DNA of 64,000 nucleotides. Source: Trichuris trichiura (taxonomy: Eukaryota > Nematoda > Enoplea > Trichinellida > Trichuridae). Below are positions 1 to 10,484 of this stretch, one piece after another. A program made the position numbers and the translations under genes. The stretch is from contig JBAJFE010000031.1 of assembly GCA_037903355.1 (NCBI GenBank), positions 186,001 through 250,000 on the forward strand, given 5' to 3'. How positions within the stretch are numbered: the stretch's first letter is position 1; the number at the start of each line of letters is the position of its first letter. The notes beneath the pieces are model-generated. The model ran no database searches. It was given only the letters and a program-made list of their open reading frames with translations, and was not told the origin of the DNA.

Positions 1-384
1 ATCCTCGAAATCAAGCTCCTTGCGTTCGCCATCTGTCGCTCAGGTCTTTTGCCATAAAGCAGAGTACATCAACCGAACCCAAAACAGATACGTGACTCTG
101 AGAGACTAGCGAAGAAGTCGTCTGCCATTTTGCCAGTTAGTTTCATCATTCCTGTTTACATCGCTGCTTCTTGAATATGGGAGTGGTTTAATCTGATCGT
201 TATAAGTACTTTCCCGTTTCGTAGATCCTATTTTCTTCAGGCACCCATGATAAATGCTTAGAAGAGCCGATCCAGCGCTGACAGTCCGTCCATCTTCTCA
301 TGCGCTACTTTCAGTGGGTCACCTACAGGCTGCCTGAGCAGTTCTACTGCGCTCACGCAGGACGCAAACAGCCTGCTTAGTGAC
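1..384. other. Unique left flank, no gene seen
   Basis: No coding region, RNA gene or repeat is recognisable here. Sequence similarity to the second half of the duplication begins only near 385, at tcggcagtcacttccg, which matches 22205 onwards. Confidence 0.5.
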
Positions 385-916
385 TCGGCAGTCACTTCCG
401 TAAGGCAATCTGCTGATCAAAGTTGCACTGCAGAGCTAAAGCCTTCTCGTTTGCTGATTAATAAAGCCATTGTCAATCTTATTTTCTTTTAATCAGCTTT
501 CCATTCAAGCCGGCATGAATTCCAATCAACTTATCCCAATGAACTTTGAACGAGTAAAATGCTGCATTACGCGGGCTGCACTACTGATCGTGAGGAAATA
601 ATGAGACAAAATATTTTTCAAAACCTTACACCACATCCATTGGTTTATCGAAGCTCCTATTGACGAAGCGTTTTCTTGCGCTTGCTCAACGGTGAGGTCA
701 ATTCCAAAACATGCAATGAACGATCGGTTAAACTTTACTAGCCAACGGGTTCGACGAGGCTACCCATAATTGGATTGGCGGAACCCTTCCGGATTTGCAA
801 AAAGATTGCCTTCTTTGAAGCAAAGTTTCATTCGGCACATCGTTGCTGCCAAGGTAGCATAGCGCTTTGTCATTGTCGCTCTCCGGTGAAATCAATTGTG
901 ATAAAGTTTCCTTCCG

Positions 917-1768
917 AGTCGAGTTTCTTTTACGGAAAGCTTGTCCCGTTGATAATATTTTTTATTAATATTCCGGAGCTTTCGGGTCAAACAAGACCCG
1001 TCTTCAGCGGTATTAATATAGAGCAATGAAGTAACGAAAATTCACGGTGTTAAAATGATGTAATGGGTGTTGCGCAGGGATGTTTTAACTGTTTAAAGTC
1101 GAATGTTTTAAAGTAGATTTCCTTGTGTCCTCATTTTCTGTCCGTCAGCTAGCCATTTTTCTTGTTGTAGATATGTGTTGTTCTTCAGAAATTTCATTTT
1201 AAGGTTCTTCTCCATTTTTTGTTGGTTTTCATCAGTGGTTCTTTGTTTTCCTTTGTGTATTTAGTCAAGTGAGCAGCATCTAGAGCGGGTGACAATGTTT
1301 GCCCATAGTTCGTTTATTTCTGCTCCTTGATCTCTATTGTACGTCTCATTGTGTCTGATGTATAGAGCTTCTTTGATTTTCCGTAGGCGTAAATTGCTTT
1401 CGTAGCATAAGACTTTCGGATGGAGAGTCTGGTTGCAATGTGCGGCGTGTTCCACGACCGCGGGGGCCTGTATTGCTTTGTCCATGGTAGTTTTTGAGTT
1501 CGATATTTTTCTTCCACGTCGTCTTGCAGGGTTGGTGTCGTTGCTGAGAATTTTTTGCGTTTTTATAGGTGGTAAGACCTTTCATATGTTCGTTGAATCT
1601 ATGTTCTAAGGTGTTTCCCGTTTCCCCGATGTACACTCCAGAACAAGGGCATTTGATTGCGTAGACCAGCCCTGTTCTTTTGTTTTTTGGGATTTTGGTT
1701 TTGTCATTCCGGAAAATGGTCCTGAGGTTGGGGAAGCTTTTGAAAGACTTGGAACCCTAACCGTTTCC
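917..1768 (-). repeat. Inverted 3' portion of PLE1
   Basis: This is the reverse complement of the end of the main copy and includes the last 70 or so codons of the GIY-YIG region (1261-1485 minus, ending KCCSLD/RCCSLD-like) and the 3' untranslated end. It stops at agtcgagtttc without the tail seen at 4590-4629. It encodes no complete protein. Confidence 0.88.
973..1010 (-). ncRNA. Hammerhead-like motif, PLE1 left inverted end
   Basis: Same 38-nt motif as at 4499-4536 but on the minus strand within the inverted copy; the hairpin loop differs slightly (cttgtttg instead of ctcgtttg) and all core bases are kept. Confidence 0.6.
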
Positions 1769-4251
1769 CATTCTGTCAGCAGCCAGACATCTGGAACAAA
1801 CACGTATAAAGGCGGGCCTAATACAAAGAAAACTGACTTTCTTACTGAAATGTAGAGACTATGGAACACTGCCGAAATGCTTCCAACTAAAATGGTGCCA
1901 CAACCTGGACAACCGCCCAAAAAGAATCTTGCTTTCAACTGGAATGTCCCTACTGAGGAATGTTACAAGAAATTACAGATACGCATTAGCGAACCTCAGG
2001 GCAGATTATAATAGCACACTAGACTTCCTCAGCAACCGGCTACACAAAAGAACTTACGAAGCCTTGGTCAGACATGTGGACTATGCCGCAAGAACAGTTT
2101 GCACATCGCAAAAACAGGTACTAAGAAGGAAATTTTTATAACCTTCAAGTCAGGTTCTCGATGACAACTCGCAACCCACGCAGGAATAATCCACGAAAAG
2201 TCACTAAGCCAGAACCAAACACAGTAATAAATCTCAGCTCCGCCCCTCTAAGCGAAAGTGAAATGACTATACTGAAAAAAGGACTGAACTTTGTACCGAC
2301 TCCTAAACAAGCACCCTTTCTTGACATCATTGCCTCAGTCGAAGACAGCCTATCTTCGGTCGACCCACAGAAGGCGGTACAGATTAAGCGAAATTTGTCC
2401 ACGTTAATCTTAGATCATCACTTCAACACCACCCCAAACTTGAGCCGATATGAGGTCAACTGCTTAAATCAACTTAAAAGGCAACCTAATAGAATTATAA
2501 CTAAGGCAGACAAAGGCAACAAAATTGTTCAACTTAACAGAACTACCTACAATCACAAAATGACAACCATCTTGAACACCAACAGTTATACGCCCTTGCC
2601 CAACGACCCTACAGAAACGTCTAGGAAAAACCTCCGCTCCCTTCTCATTACATATGGCACAGAAACCAGAGAACCAGAAATCGTCAGAATAGCAACGCAC
2701 CTCAAATACGCATCGAATTATAGACTCCCTGAGCTCTACGATCTTCCAAAGATGCACAAACCAGAGGTTCCATTAAGACCAATAGTTTCCACAATTAACA
2801 GCACCACAAGTAAACTTAGTAAGTATTTAAAAAAGATCATCAAACCACTAACTGGCAATGAATCGTCTTTCGTGAAAAATAGTAAAAGCTTCGTAAATGA
2901 AATACGAAACTACCATCTAGAACCGGACGAGATTTTAGTCAGTTATGACGTGAAAGATCTATTCCCGAGCATTCCAATCTCAGACACAGTCGAAACCTTA
3001 TACAATCTCCTCAATACAGATACAACTCTGTCCAGCAGAACTAATTTAAACCCCTTCCACATTGTCAAGCTAGTGTCGTTCTGCATGCAAGATGGCAATT
3101 ACTTCATGTTTGACAATAAGTTCTACAAGCAATCTAGCGGGGTTCCTATGGGCAGTTCACTATCTCCTGTCCTGGCGGAAATATTCATGGAAAGTTTTGA
3201 AAAGGAAATGTCCGAAACTGTAGACAGAGAAATTGCTCCACGACTATACAAAAGATATGTCGATGTTATCTTCGTCATTATAAAAGATGGGAAAGAGGAG
3301 CAATTTCTGCAGTTTCTTAACAGCATCCGGCCGAATCAAATAGTCTTTACAATGGAAAAAGAGGCGAATAAAACCCTTCCCTTCCTGGACGCCCTAATTA
3401 TTCGCACAGATCAGGGACTCAAAACCAGAGTATACAGAAAGCCGACACACACCGAACAGTACCTTGATTTCTCATCACATCACCCACGATCGGTAATGCG
3501 GGGTATCATCTCTGGCATGATCAATAGAGCGATCAATTTATGCGAACCTGAATTTATCCAATCAGAATTTAACTATATTCGAAAGATTTTTTACAAAAAC
3601 AACTATCTGAAATCTTTCATCAACCAAGTGTTCAAAGACAAGCTCCACAACCGGGAATCACACCAACCAAACATCCTGCCCGACACACGGTTGGTTATCC
3701 CCTATGTGGCAGGGTTAGGAGAAAAGATTATCCGGCTAGGAAAACGGTTAGGGTTCCAAGTCTTTTTCAAAAGTTTCCCCAACCTCAGGACCATTCTCCG
3801 GAAGGACAAAACCAAAATCCCAAAAAACAAAAGAACAGGGCTGGTCTACGCAATCAAATGCCCTTGTTCAGGAGTGTACATCGGGGAAACGGGAAACACC
3901 TTAGAACATAGATTCAACGAACATATGAAAGGTCTTACCACCTATAAAAACGCAAAAAACATTCTCAACAACGACACCAACCCTACAAGACGACGTGGAA
4001 GGAAAATCGCGAACCCAAAAACTACCATGGACAAAGCAATACAGGCCTCCGCGGTCGTGGAACACGCCGCACATTGCAACCAGACTCTCCATCCGAAAGT
4101 CTTATGCTACGAAAGCAATTTACGCCTACGGAAAATCAAAGAAGCTCTATACATCAGGCACAATGAGACGTACAATAGAGATCAAGGAGCAGAAATAAAC
4201 GAACTATGGGCAAACATTGTCACCCGCTCTAAATGCTGCTCACTTGACTAA
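1769..4251 (+). pseudogene. PLE1 reverse transcriptase / GIY-YIG endonuclease, inactivated
   Basis: The Penelope-type polyprotein copies element RNA at a target nicked by its own endonuclease. The N-terminal part is open from about 1769 to 2141 (includes LLKCRDYGTLPKCF and DFLSNRLHKR). A one-base shift in the T run near 2134 moves the frame to a 696-residue ORF at 2161-4251. In that ORF, KADKG is at about 116, RPIVS at 206, YDVKDLFPSIP at 262 (first catalytic Asp), GVPMGSSLSP at 327, then LPFLDALIIR. The YxDD box reads YVDV (366-369), so one catalytic Asp is lost. The C-terminal GIY-YIG domain (from about 561: LVYAIKCPC, VYIGETGNTLEHRFNEH) looks intact. Frameshift and active-site loss together mean it cannot be autonomous. 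Confidence 0.92.
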
Positions 4252-4498
4252 ATACACAAAGGAAACAAAGAACTACGGATCAAAACCAACCAAACGGAGA
4301 AGAACCTTAAAATGAAATTTCTGAAGAACAACACATATCCACAACAAGAAAAATGGCTAGCTGACAGACAGAAGATGAGGACACAAGGAAATCTACTTTA
4401 AAACATTCGACTTTAAACAGTTAAAACATCCCCGCGCAACACCCATTACATCATTTTAACACCGTGAATTTTCGTTACTTCATTGCTTTATATTAATA

Positions 4499-4536
4499 CC
4501 GCTGAAGACGGGTCTCGTTTGACCCGAAAGCTCCGG
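4499..4536 (+). ncRNA. Hammerhead-like motif, PLE1 right end
   Basis: Reading order: CCG, CTGAAGA, an extra C, GGGT-loop-ACCC, GAA, AGCT, C, CGG. Stem I is CCG/CGG, stem II GGGT/ACCC, and stem III a 2-bp AG/CT; the predicted cut is after CTC. It is on the same strand as the reverse transcriptase. The unpaired C before stem II is unusual for a hammerhead. Confidence 0.6.
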
Positions 4537-4741
4537 AATAATAAAAATATTATCAACGGGACAAACTTTCCGTAAAAGAAACTCGACATGAAACTACACG
4601 GTCCCGTATCAAGAAGTTACATTTACAAAAAGTATCCTTCCGTTCACAAAAGTTCATACAGTCCGGTGGACAGCTGTATCCATGGTGTGCAATCGTCAGC
4701 AGCGTTGATCATTTGATATTTGACGCGGCAAGAAAGTTTCC

Positions 4742-5704
4742 ATGCATTTAATCATCCTAATTCAAACATTTCCACTTTTGCTCTATGCTGCACTACCAGA
4801 TGTTTTGAGCAATGATAAGGGATATGATCTGACAAGTTTTCCTGCTCCTAACAGCCCCCTGTGCCAGACTCGTTCTGATATTCGTAGTGCATTCATATGT
4901 GATCCGGACAGCTGGCTGTCCACGGAAGCATTTAACTCTGTTCATTTATTGTTTACTTCTTCCAAGATAAGAATGACTCATTGCTTGAATCACCGCAATC
5001 GACTTCCATGTCCAGACGGTAATTTGAGCCACCTTAGTTTTTCCAACCTAGAATCAACCCACTTGGTCATGGTAAACAAAGTGACACTTGTCAATGCCTC
5101 CCGCTGCGAAAAAGTTGCTACTCAGTCACATGAGGAAAAAAGCTTGGAAGTAGAAGAAATAGCATATGAAAATCTGATGCGCTTTGCCTCTTCGCTGTTG
5201 AACACATGGAATAGTCGGGACAGTCCAACTTGTCTGGTTGACATACTGCTTATGATGGTCAAAGAAGTTGGGCTTTGCGATCGAGGCAGTCGTTTAACCC
5301 TTCGCAATCATCACCGCCTTACGCTGGTGGTTACCGTACGTGGTGAAAACGACAGACTTCTCCTTGGCGCCTTGAAACGTCTTGCCGATGAAAACAATCG
5401 CAATGCCTCTTTATCCAGCGTCCCGCAAAGGGTCGAGAACGCTTTACTAGCCCTTGAGCCACTCTTGGAAGCATTTCGGAAAAGAGATGGTCAAAAGATT
5501 CGCCAGTGCCGTGCCCCCCATCAGGCAGACCAAATAGCAATATTCCTACATGGGCGATCACGAATTATGTGTCTTTATTACGGATTTCACATTACGGAGC
5601 GATCCGAAGTTGGATCTACTAGTATGGACGTCCAACATTGCCCTAACATGGAGCGTCGAGTGACGGCACTACCATTCGCGCCTTTTGGTGCCGTCGTTCG
5701 TTAA
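4742..5704 (+). pseudogene. MOLO-1-like (TPM domain) gene, copy A, 3' end replaced
   Basis: The 320-residue ORF starts with a signal peptide (MHLIILIQTFPLLLYAA). It then has a MOLO-1-type head (SFPAPNSPLC, FICDPDSWLS) and a TPM-like segment (FASSLLNTW at about 149, DILLMMVKE). Nematode MOLO-1 proteins are single-pass modulators of levamisole-type acetylcholine receptors with an extracellular TPM domain. Copy A has lost the bases that in copy B (about 23655-23945) encode the membrane helix. In their place is a short patch from a PLE end (5571-5590), after which the ORF runs into unrelated sequence (HCPNMERRVTALPF). It is probably a pseudogene. The family call is by eye and moderate. Confidence 0.5.
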
Positions 5705-7282
5705 TACCTAATGAAGAATGAAAAAGTCTGTCTGCTGGCCGTTTCTCTAGTTGTTTACGTCCTATTGGAAATGAACGTTTTTTTGAATACATCGGACTGA
5801 AATGAATATACAGCTTTATGGCAAGATTCTGAGGATGAGGGCCCGCCTTTAACGAAAGCGCTATTTACTCGGAAAGATAAAACTTATGCCACGCTTAAGC
5901 CATCGATGACTATTAATAGTACGATGCTAAAGCTGCAGAATTCAAAAGACGAGTTGGAAGAGACTGACCAGTAAGTGGCGCTTTTGTTCTTCCGAGTTAA
6001 TTGCTGTTTCGCGAGCTCAAGTTAGAAGCCAAAGAACTGCCTGTTTTAACCTTTCCTATTCTTAAGGCAAATGCATACCGGCAGATGACTCCGTCAATCG
6101 ATAGCACTGCGGTACTCTGAGGATGGAAGCGATAGATTGTTATCAAAATATTACCACCAAAGCCCTTACGTGCGTCGCCTTGCCTGAGATGAGCATTAGC
6201 AAGCATGCCTGCTCCCCTAATCCGTTTTTGTCATTATTCCATCAACCATTTTATTCAATGATGCTTCAATGGCGTTGCAACAGGGTGGACTGCGCGCGTG
6301 CAGCTTTCTTGATCATATTAATGGCTATGAATAGAAAGAGAGGGAGATACGTAGGCACGCATACGACAATGAGGCAAGTAGCGGTTAAAAAAATTTAGCG
6401 TAGAGACTAGACAATTCAGTGGTGCAACCGAATGCTCGCCGATGGTCGATCAGTCTGAAAGTAAAATACCGCTGAACTTTTCTGTTTGCGCTTACATAAT
6501 TCGCCGATGAAATATTATATCGGGAATGCAATTGGACAGCAGAATAACTGGTTGATTTAGCCAGCAGGTTTCTGGCGTTAAGTAATCTTATCAACTCTAG
6601 TGTCCCCATCTTCACTAGCTAACCGATCCGTAACAGATAAGAGCAAGACAGGTTTGAAAATACATCGTTAAACCCATAAAAGCATATCCTCTCTTTGAAG
6701 TAGGCAAAATTCAAAATGACCTCTCCTACCTTCCGTTTTCTGTAAGTTGATTCATTGACTTCAGATACATATAGGCGTCTGGATTAAGAACACACCGACT
6801 TAACGAAACAAAAGTTATTATTTCCGTATTTTTAAAAGCATTAACGAGAAGTGATTTGGTTATTCTTTCAATAGGCTGCAACAAGTTTAATCTTTTAGGC
6901 GCCGACTGGCGTTCTAAGGCTGCCTGCTTTCAGCTTTTGACATGCTTTTCAGAATTGACTCGATAGACTCAACAGTAATTGCGCTATCTATTCTGCTGTC
7001 CAGTGACATTCCTCTTTTAGGTATAGGCAAAATAAGTATGCCTTACATCGCACGTTCTCTGCCTGAAAACATGGAGAAGGGGGTGTCGGCATAGGATTCA
7101 CTTGCTCGCGCTTCCCAAAGCGTATATGGATTGAAGGATCAGGCTTTTTCCACAGAGTTTGCAGCACTGGTCCACCAAATTGATCACTTCCTAAAATGTT
7201 GTTCATCATGAAATGTTGCAGGTGGGCTCATCAATCCCCCAAATAATTTTACAATTCTTCATTGTCCTAAGATAAATAATAT
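5705..7282. other. Copy A non-coding stretch
   Basis: Collinear with 24060-25670 in copy B. Short ORFs at 5997-6206 and 6123-6398 have counterparts in copy B, but they overlap on opposite strands and show no recognisable domain. I see no supported gene. Confidence 0.4.
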
Positions 7283-7295
7283 AACACTTTAAATC

Positions 7296-7517
7296 TTGAA
7301 AACATGATGTTTTTGTACGGGAGTGTGAGTTTTCATATTGAAAAATGTCTTTATTACGGATTTCACATTACGGAGCGATCCGACACTAACTAAGACACAT
7401 AATTTCACCGCTGAAGACGGGTCGCGAAAGAACCCGAAAGCTCCGGAAGAAGTGTTAAGATCTCTTTGTTATTTTCACAACGGGAGACAATCCGTAATAA
7501 AGACATTTTTCAATATG
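7296..7517 (+). mobile_element. Non-autonomous PLE derivative (222 bp)
   Basis: Flanked by 13-bp repeats aacactttaaatc (7283-7295 and 7518-7530); copy B has one aacactttaaatc near 25673 and no insert. The left end carries the one-sided tail (ttgtacgggagtgtgag). The outer arms atattgaaaaatgtcttt and their inverse near 7500 form terminal inverted repeats. There is no protein-coding part. The left arm contains a patch matching 5571-5607 (see findings). Confidence 0.85.
7408..7446 (+). ncRNA. Hammerhead-like motif in 222-bp element
   Basis: CCG, CTGAAGA, C, GGGT-loop-ACCC, GAAAGCTC, CGG. The loop differs in sequence and is one base longer than in PLE1 (cgcgaaaga), while the paired and core bases are the same. 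Confidence 0.58.
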
Positions 7518-7530
7518 AACACTTTAAATC

Positions 7531-9103
7531 ATGATTACTACAAAACGAGCAGAGCGCGCTTTCGGTGCGATGAAGGTTTTCATCCTGACCAGATTGTTTA
7601 TTTGCCTTCTATCCACGAGAGCAAGTTAGAAAATTGATTATATTACGTATAAAGAGAAAACATTGCCCCTGAAAACAAGTAACATAAAATCAGTGTGTTG
7701 GATTTGCAAAACAGTATTGCAAAAACTATTGTAAAATACTAGTGTAATCTCTGCCCATTTTCGCTGTTCAGTCAAAATGAAAAAGACGGATGATCTTGAT
7801 CATGAATATGAAAGTGACAGAAACAGTTTTTTAACTTTTCACGTTCCCACTTAAGCAAGGAAAAATAAACACACAAGCAAAAAGCTTAACAAACAGCCCA
7901 ATTAAGTCGCTCCCTCCCATTTGCACAATCCATGCAGTTAGTTACCAATCAGGTTGGGCGAATATATGTGCCCCCTCAAAACATCACACTACACGAAATT
8001 TGCATAATACGAAGCACGTAAAGTATTCTGGCTAGTATTGTTGATCATTCGTGTCTCGAATGCTGTTCCAATGAAATATGAACACTCAAAAGACACGGTT
8101 GGCCTCTGAAACGAAGCGAAGATCCTCACAATTAACATGAACAACGAAATAATGACAGCAGAATGAGATCAAGTGCATAAGAAACATTTATTTGATAACT
8201 GTAACTAGCACAGGTACTTTAGAAATGTAACGCCTTGTAAAACTCGTATGCTCCTTTGCTCCTTACACTAACGTTGAAGTATAGAACGTTTTTTGAATCC
8301 TGCACATCCGCTTATTGCACACCCTTTAATAGACGAAGGTTTCGAACCACTTTTTCAGCTCTGTCCAACTTTGCCTACCGTGAATGTCCTGTTCAGGCTG
8401 TTGGTTGAGAAATAAACTCTTAATATTTACAAATGACATGAACGCTTTCACAATAGTTCTGAGGAGAACAATTCGCCTGAGCACTGCATGTAGAGACCAT
8501 CTTTTACTTAGCGTTGAAGACGGGACATGGTTGTTACTAAAAGCTACGGATGAATTAATAACATAATACTATTACAGCAGACTGTTTATCCGCTACACAC
8601 CATACTGAAATGCTACAATGTAACGCTATACTAATACTTTGCAACACTTTTATATTATGACGCTTTGATTCCACTAGTAAGCAGCGATCCTGCGCATAAA
8701 AGCAAAAGGGCACTTTAAAAAGTGGCAATGAATTTATTTATGTATTATAGGTCTTTACCGACGAATAAAAGAGATCACTACTAACACTTGCAGATGATGG
8801 AGTAATGACACTTTTTTTGGTATTCAGTCATTCCTTCCCATAACTGGCTTTTTGGTTGGTTTTTTGTGATATTCATGTTCGATGACTTCTGAGAGGGCAT
8901 CCGGCATCAACCAAAAATATATACCATTCGTTATCTACTGCTTTCGCTTAAGCGCAAACTTAAGCATAAAGCTTATCTTTTTTGCTTGGACCTACGGCAG
9001 CACGGAACGGCTGAAAAAGAATGCCGGCCACCATTGTTTGGCTCTCATTAAGCTTATGCCTAAACAATAAGGCCGATATTTTGTCTTAGCGCTACATTAG
9101 GGC
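7531..9103. other. Copy A non-coding stretch with old PLE-end relic
   Basis: Collinear with about 25690-27403 in copy B. No supported gene. At 8511-8549 (copy B 26668-26706) both copies share a decayed PLE-end motif (gcgttgaagacgggac / gcgctgaagacaggac), so that insertion predates the duplication. Confidence 0.45.
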
Positions 9104-9275
9104 AGGATAGGATGTTGAAAATGTGGTTTCTTGGTACGGGAGCGTATGTTTTCATATGGAAAAGTTTTATTACGGAGTTATTCCCGTTTAATGTGATAAA
9201 TTACTCCGGAGCTTTCGGGTCGACCGAGACCCGTCTTCCTCTGATGTGATGAAAAGTTGAGGTACTGAACCGTGT

Positions 9276-10235
9276 GTGTGGGTTTTCTATGTACTCTGGT
9301 TTTTAGCCCTTGCGCTAAACGCATTAATTATTCGCACAAACGATGGGCTAAAAACCAGAGTATATAGAAAACCCACGCACACGGATCAGTACGTCAACTT
9401 TTCATCACATCACCCCAGATCAGTAATGCGTGGTATCCTCTCTGGAATGATTGGCCGAGCAATCAAATTATGCAGTCCTGAATATCTTCAACCAGAGTTC
9501 AACTACATTCGAAAAATTTTCTGCAAGAACGGATATCCCAAGTCCTTTATTAGCCAAGTATTCAACTACAAGCTTCGCAAACGTGAATCTAGTGCAGAAA
9601 ACGCTTCGCACCAGCCCTGCTTAGTTATTCCCTATGTGACAAGCTTAGGAGAAAAAATCACCCGGCTAGGAAGAACGTTAGGTTTCAGAGTCTTCTTCAA
9701 GAGCTCCCCTAACCTCAGATCAATTCTTCGCTCGGACAAAACAAAAATCCCAACAAACAAGAAGACAGGTTTAGTATACGCAGTCGAATGCTCTTGCTCA
9801 GGAATTTATATTGGCGAAACGGGGAACACTTTAGAACATAGATTTAATGAACATTTAAAAAAGCTTGCAAGTTACAACAATGCGAAGGCCCTGCTCAATA
9901 GCGATGGCTATGGAACTACACAAAGAGGAAGACCAATTTTAAACCCGATAATCACCATGGGAAAAGCCAAACAGGCCTCTGCCGTGGCAGAACATGCCAC
10001 ACAATGTAACCAAACGCTCAACCCAAAAGTCTTATGTTATGAAAAGAACCTACGATTAAGAAGAAACAAAGAAGCACTTTACATAAGACACAACCTCACA
10101 TACAACCGCGACCAAGGAGCAGATGTAAGTGAAATTTGGACAAATATAGTGACGCGTTACGACTGCTGCTCCATAATTGGACATGATACAAGAACACATG
10201 GAACAAGTGAAAGGAGAAATAATCACCGCACTTGA
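9276..10235 (+). pseudogene. PLE2 polyprotein C-terminal fragment (RT thumb + GIY-YIG)
   Basis: The open frame of 319 residues begins in the fold-back, so its first 20 or so residues are not PLE protein. True homology starts at LNALIIRTNDGLKTRVYR, which corresponds to residue 410 of the PLE1 ORF. It continues through TGLVYAVECSCSGIYIGETG (GIY-YIG, with R and H of RFNEH) to about KEALYIRHN and a short divergent tail. It has no reverse-transcriptase active site and is a 5'-truncated, dead copy. Its endonuclease region is free of stops, which suggests either recent insertion or chance. Confidence 0.85.
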
Positions 10236-10380
10236 GAAAGAAAAAAATGCGAAAAACAGAGAAATCACACACCATACAAACAGAAAAACCCCCAACAGAG
10301 AACTTTAAAACACCCGCTTTAAACCATGAAAACGACAGAAGACTCAAGTCACGCGCACAAGTTACATCCATAACTCACCA

Positions 10381-10418
10381 CCGCTGAAGACGGGTCTCGG
10401 TCGACCCGAAAGCTCCGG
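10381..10418 (+). ncRNA. Hammerhead-like motif, PLE2 right end
   Basis: CCG, CTGAAGA, C, GGGT-loop-ACCC, GAAAGCTC, CGG; loop ctcggtcg. The partner on the left (9206-9238, minus) is cut off by the fold-back junction just before CTGAAGA. Confidence 0.6.
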
Positions 10419-10484
10419 AGTAATTTGTCACATTAAACGGGAAAAACTCCGTAATAAAACTTTTCCATAGGAGGATAGGATGTT

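Larger units (their letters stand above)
917..4629 (+). mobile_element. Penelope-like element PLE1 with inverted 5' partial copy
   Basis: The element is flanked by 13-bp direct repeats, aagtttccttccg (904-916) and aagtatccttccg (4630-4642). Copy B has a single aagtatccttccg near 22727 and no insertion. Bases 917 to about 1768 are the reverse complement of about 3741-4595, followed by the main copy in plus orientation. This inverted partial copy ahead of a full copy is typical of Penelope elements. The right end carries a tail of about 45 nt (tacacggtcccgtatcaag region, 4590-4629) that the left end lacks. Hammerhead-like motifs lie at 973-1010 (minus) and 4499-4536 (plus). Confidence 0.9.
9117..10471 (+). 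mobile_element. Truncated Penelope-like element PLE2 with fold-back 5' end
   Basis: Flanked by the 13-bp direct repeat aggataggatgtt (9104-9116 and 10472-10484). Copy B has one site near 27406. The left end is an inverted 3' end with tail (9117-9238). It is followed by a fold-back (9243-9309 is the inverse of 9345-9411) and then the plus-strand C-terminal half of the polyprotein and the 3' end. The tail is on the left only. The RT palm is missing. Confidence 0.88.

Noticed and set aside
775..1029. 84-residue ORF shared with 22512-22811
   Set aside because: Similarity comes from the duplication; PLE1 interrupts it in copy A and there is no domain.
1261..1636. Minus-strand ORFs near the left end of PLE1
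   Set aside because: They are the inverted copy of the PLE1 C-terminus, with a frame break, not separate genes.
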